DNA of 7,300 nucleotides from Acidimicrobiales bacterium (GTDB lineage: Bacteria; Actinomycetota; Acidimicrobiia; Acidimicrobiales; UBA8190), in the NCBI GenBank assembly GCA_030042575.1, contig JASHZK010000047.1, positions 1 to 7,300 on the forward strand, written 5' to 3'. The stretch's first letter is position 1; each line of letters begins with the position of its first letter. The notes under the pieces are model-generated. The model saw only the letters and a list, made by a program, of their open reading frames with translations, had not been told where the DNA came from and did no database searches. The position numbers and the translations under genes were made by a program. Of the stretch, positions 5,348 through 7,300 are shown one piece after another.

Positions 5348-6209
5348 CGGCCTCCCAGGCAGTCTCGATGTCGTCGCGGTCGGCGCCGCTGGCCCGTCCC
5401 TCGTCGGCGAGCTTGCGCAGATGCGCCCACAAACTGAAGCGGGCCACCGGGTGCAGCGCCTCGTGGACGTCGGCGTAGACCGTCGGGAGCAACTGGTCGA
5501 CGGTGGCCCCGCCGGCGGCGCGCAACGCCTCGATCACGGCCTGCTCGCGCTGGAGGCGATGGGCGACGATCCCGGCGACCACGGCATGAGGATCCACCAC
5601 GAGCGATCCATGGCCGGGGGCGATGCTCTGCAAGGGCGGTTCCAGCGACTGGAGGCGCTCCAGGGAGCTCAGGTAATCGGCCATGTCCCCATCAGGAGGA
5701 GCGATCACCACGGTCGAGCCCTGCATGACGTGGTCACCCGAGAAGAGCATCTGCTCACCGAGCAGCAGCCAGCACAGATGGTTGGAGGCGTGCCCGGGGG
5801 TGTGCACGGCCCTGAGGCAGAAGTCGTCGCCGGCCAGTTCGAAGCCCTCCCCCACGGACCGGTCGGGCCGGAAGCGATCGCGGGGCCCGAAGCCGATGAC
5901 CTCGGCCCCCGTGCGCTCGGCCAAGGGCGCCGCCGCCGGGGCGTGGTCGAGATGGGTGTGGGTCACCACGATCCAACGGATACGGCCACGGCCGGCTTCG
6001 ACCAGGGAGTCGAGGTGAGAAGGCTCGTCGGGGCCGGGATCGACGACCACCAGCTCGGCCCCGCCCACCAGATAGCTGTTGGTCCCCGGTCCGGTCATCA
6101 TCCCGGGGTTGGGGGCGGTCACCCGCACCACCCCCGGAACCAGCGACACCGGCCGGGCCGGATCGGAGGGGGCCCCGGGGTCGAGCACAGGATCTCCGGC
6201 GAACGTCAT
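5343..6209 (-). CDS. LACTB2-like MBL-fold metallo-hydrolase with C-terminal winged helix
   Basis: This 288-residue protein has the metallo-beta-lactamase fold. TAPNPGMMTGPGTNSYLVG (31-49) is the family's N-terminal hallmark. The metal ligands are complete: HTHLDH (His84, His86, Asp88, His89), His140 in HTPGHASNH, Asp159 in FSGDH and His200 in APGHG. Residues about 215-285 match the winged-helix tail of LACTB2 proteins (HRLQREQAVIEAL, then VHEALHPVARFSLWAHLRKL). Human LACTB2 is a mitochondrial endoribonuclease; the bacterial substrate is unknown, and RNA, thioester and ester hydrolysis are all possible. The ATG at 6209 lies 16 bp after the stop of the NUDIX gene, with no clear ribosome binding site, so translation may depend on coupling. 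It converges on mrp with a 10-bp gap. Confidence 0.92.
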   Translation of the reverse strand: MTFAGDPVLDPGAPSDPARPVSLVPGVVRVTAPNPGMMTGPGTNSYLVGGAELVVVDPGPDEPSHLDSLVEAGRGRIRWIVVTHTHLDHAPAAAPLAERTGAEVIGFGPRDRFRPDRSVGEGFELAGDDFCLRAVHTPGHASNHLCWLLLGEQMLFSGDHVMQGSTVVIAPPDGDMADYLSSLERLQSLEPPLQSIAPGHGSLVVDPHAVVAGIVAHRLQREQAVIEALRAAGGATVDQLLPTVYADVHEALHPVARFSLWAHLRKLADEGRASGADRDDIETAWEAA

Positions 6210-6225
6210 GGCGACAGGACGTTGC

Positions 6226-7170
6226 TCATGGCCGACGGCTCCGTCCCTCGGCGTCCACCGCGCGAATGGCCTCTCCCACTTCGGCCGACGTCATCGAACG
6301 GGCGGCCGAGCCGTCGACAGCACCGACGGCCTCGTCGTAACCCTCGTCACCAGGAAGGAGGATGCGAAATCCCCGCTGGTCGGCGACCACCCGGGGCAGG
6401 ATGGCGGGCACCCGCTCGACAGCGGCCGCCGCTCGGAGCAGCTGGTCGCTGGTGGTGAAGCGCCCGATCGCTTCGAGATTCTTCATGGTGGGAAAGATGA
6501 GGTCGAACTCGCCGGCGGCGGCTCGCTTCAGTGCATCGGCTGGCTTCACCCATACGGTGTCGACCGTCTCGTGCTCGTCGTGCCCCGGTACCTGCCCCGG
6601 AGGGAGAGCGGCGACGAAGAAGCGGGTGTCGTAGCGCTTGGGGGCAGCTTCGGGCGTGATCCAGTGGCTGAAGTAATGGACGCGGTCGGCCGCCAATCGC
6701 AGACCCTCGGCGCCCAGGAGCTCGAGGAAGCTCATCTCCCCGGCATTGAGGGCGGCCCGTAGTTCGCCCAGGCGCCGGCGCTGGGCGGGATCGGTCATGT
6801 CGAGGAGTGCGCCGTCGGGGCTCCGACCTGTCCGTCGGGCCAGCAACACGCCGGCCTCCTCGAAGCACTCACGCAGAGCAGCCACCCAAAAGGCGAGGCC
6901 GCCGGAGGACAGGCCGAGCAGGGTGCTGGCCTCGGCGTCGTTGCGTCCCTCACAGGCGCGACCGGCGGCCGTCGAGCGGTCGTCGTCGTCCACCTTCCCT
7001 CCGGGGAACACGTAGACGCCACCCACGAAGTCCGAGTCGACGTGGCGCTGCACCATGCACACCTCGAGCGTGGGAAGAGGGGCGCCGTCCCCGTCGCGTA
7101 CCAACATGATGGTGGCGGCGCTACGGGCCGGCACCGACGGGGGCGGATCGGTCGACGACGGGTCTGCCAT
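6226..7170 (-). CDS. NUDIX hydrolase, NUDT19-like, with interrupted Nudix box
   Basis: NUDIX enzymes cleave nucleoside diphosphates linked to another group. Residues 17-60 form the first strands and end in YVFPGGKVDD; the box resumes at ALRECFEEAGVLL (98-110), with Arg100, Glu101, Glu104, Glu105 and Gly107 all in place. A canonical box would need only about 13 residues between the Gly and the RE pair; here some 28 extra residues sit in between. That insertion is typical of the NUDT19/RP2-like group, whose mammalian member is a peroxisomal CoA diphosphatase. Also typical are SHWITPEAAPKRYDTRFFVA (168-187) and VKPADAL with FDLIFPTMKNL. CoA or acyl-CoA as substrate is therefore an inference from the family only. 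The first 16 residues are a Pro/Ser-rich, probably disordered leader. It is the first gene of a two-gene unit with the MBL hydrolase. There is no visible ribosome binding site before the ATG; a TAGCCT box ten bases upstream suggests a very short or absent leader. Confidence 0.9.
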   Translation of the reverse strand: MADPSSTDPPPSVPARSAATIMLVRDGDGAPLPTLEVCMVQRHVDSDFVGGVYVFPGGKVDDDDRSTAAGRACEGRNDAEASTLLGLSSGGLAFWVAALRECFEEAGVLLARRTGRSPDGALLDMTDPAQRRRLGELRAALNAGEMSFLELLGAEGLRLAADRVHYFSHWITPEAAPKRYDTRFFVAALPPGQVPGHDEHETVDTVWVKPADALKRAAAGEFDLIFPTMKNLEAIGRFTTSDQLLRAAAAVERVPAILPRVVADQRGFRILLPGDEGYDEAVGAVDGSAARSMTSAEVGEAIRAVDAEGRSRRP

Positions 7171-7180
7171 GACCCGGACG

Positions 7181-7186
7181 AGGCTA
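7181..7186 (-). promoter_or_regulatory. Possible -10 box for the NUDIX-MBL unit
   Basis: On the minus strand this reads TAGCCT, fitting TANNNT, and ends ten bases before the NUDIX ATG. Transcription would begin about two to four bases before the start codon, giving a nearly leaderless message. This agrees with the absence of a ribosome binding site. No -35 element is evident, and a six-base match of this kind is weak evidence. Confidence 0.25.
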
Positions 7187-7198
7187 GGGGCTGCGGGC

Positions 7199-7214
7199 CG
7201 GGGCGCCGGCCCCG
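7199..7214. terminator. Short GC hairpin between the partial gene and the NUDIX gene
   Basis: CGGGGC pairs with GCCCCG around a four-base loop, in the 58-bp gap downstream of the stop at 7229. It may end the transcript of the partial gene before the NUDIX promoter. It has no T-run, and chance formation in such GC-rich DNA is easy. Confidence 0.25.
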
Positions 7215-7228
7215 ACCATCGGAGGCGA

Positions 7229-7300
7229 TCAGCCGGCGGCGCCCAACGAGGATTGGACGACGCCGGCTTCGACCATGGCCCGCAGCACGATGTCGGCGAA
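7229..7300 (-). CDS. C-terminal 23 codons of an unidentified protein, 5' part outside the window
   Basis: The minus-strand frame is open from the window edge to a TGA at 7231-7229 and ends with LRAMVEAGVVQSSLGAAG. I do not recognise the protein. The tail is Ala/Val/Gly-rich without a motif. It lies 58 bp upstream of the NUDIX gene on the same strand and could share its transcript or end at the hairpin in the gap. No start codon or frame on the plus strand competes convincingly, but 23 residues are too few to prove that this is coding. Confidence 0.45.
   Translation of the reverse strand, partial: FADIVLRAMVEAGVVQSSLGAAG

Noticed and set aside
5421..6458. 345-codon plus-strand open frame opposite the MBL and NUDIX genes
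   Set aside because: It is a shadow of high-GC coding DNA; the minus-strand proteins have complete catalytic motifs and this frame has none.
1..7300. CRISPR arrays, tRNA or rRNA genes, insertion sequences, prophage or defence genes
   Set aside because: I found no spaced direct repeats, cloverleaf-like segments, terminal inverted repeats or transposase, integrase or nuclease motifs.

Overview
The DNA is very GC-rich, uses GTG and TTG starts, and its proteins resemble those of Actinomycetota. Examples are a GlnR-type OmpR-family regulator, a B. subtilis-like class I-alpha glutamine synthetase, an Mrp lacking the full CxxC motif, and a LACTB2-like hydrolase paired with a NUDT19-like NUDIX protein. 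I suspect the class Acidimicrobiia, but that is an impression from protein style and not something the sequence proves. I see no mobile element, CRISPR array, tRNA, rRNA or phage gene. The window looks like compact chromosomal DNA in which nearly every base is coding.

Layout. (1) Positions 1-1688, plus strand: the 3' part of a glutamine synthetase gene, then after 38 bp a GlnR-like winged-helix regulator whose receiver domain lacks the phosphoacceptor aspartate. (2) Positions 1690-4072, minus strand: a tight operon read as erpA-type Fe-S carrier, then a compact fusion of a two-cluster [2Fe-2S] module with a much shortened molybdenum-hydroxylase-like region, then a RidA-family deaminase. (3) Positions 4133-5332, plus strand: Mrp/ApbC-type P-loop Fe-S carrier, divergent from erpA across a 60-bp shared promoter region. 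(4) Positions 5343-7170, minus strand: a NUDIX hydrolase followed by an MBL-fold hydrolase with a C-terminal winged helix. (5) Positions 7229-7300, minus strand: the last 23 codons of an unidentified gene.

Functionally there is a nitrogen-assimilation pair (glutamine synthetase plus its probable regulator), an Fe-S block (ErpA, Mrp and a protein that should need four cysteines for each of two [2Fe-2S] clusters), and a housekeeping/metabolite-repair group (RidA, NUDIX, MBL). The most unusual object is the 532-residue fusion at 2065-3663. It keeps a complete-looking electron-transfer half but only remnants of the molybdopterin-binding half, with the catalytic-Glu motif altered. It sits between ErpA and RidA with no FAD subunit or cofactor-maturation gene in view.

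The two convergent gene pairs are separated by only 1 bp and 10 bp. Each junction carries a small hairpin that could act as a shared terminator.
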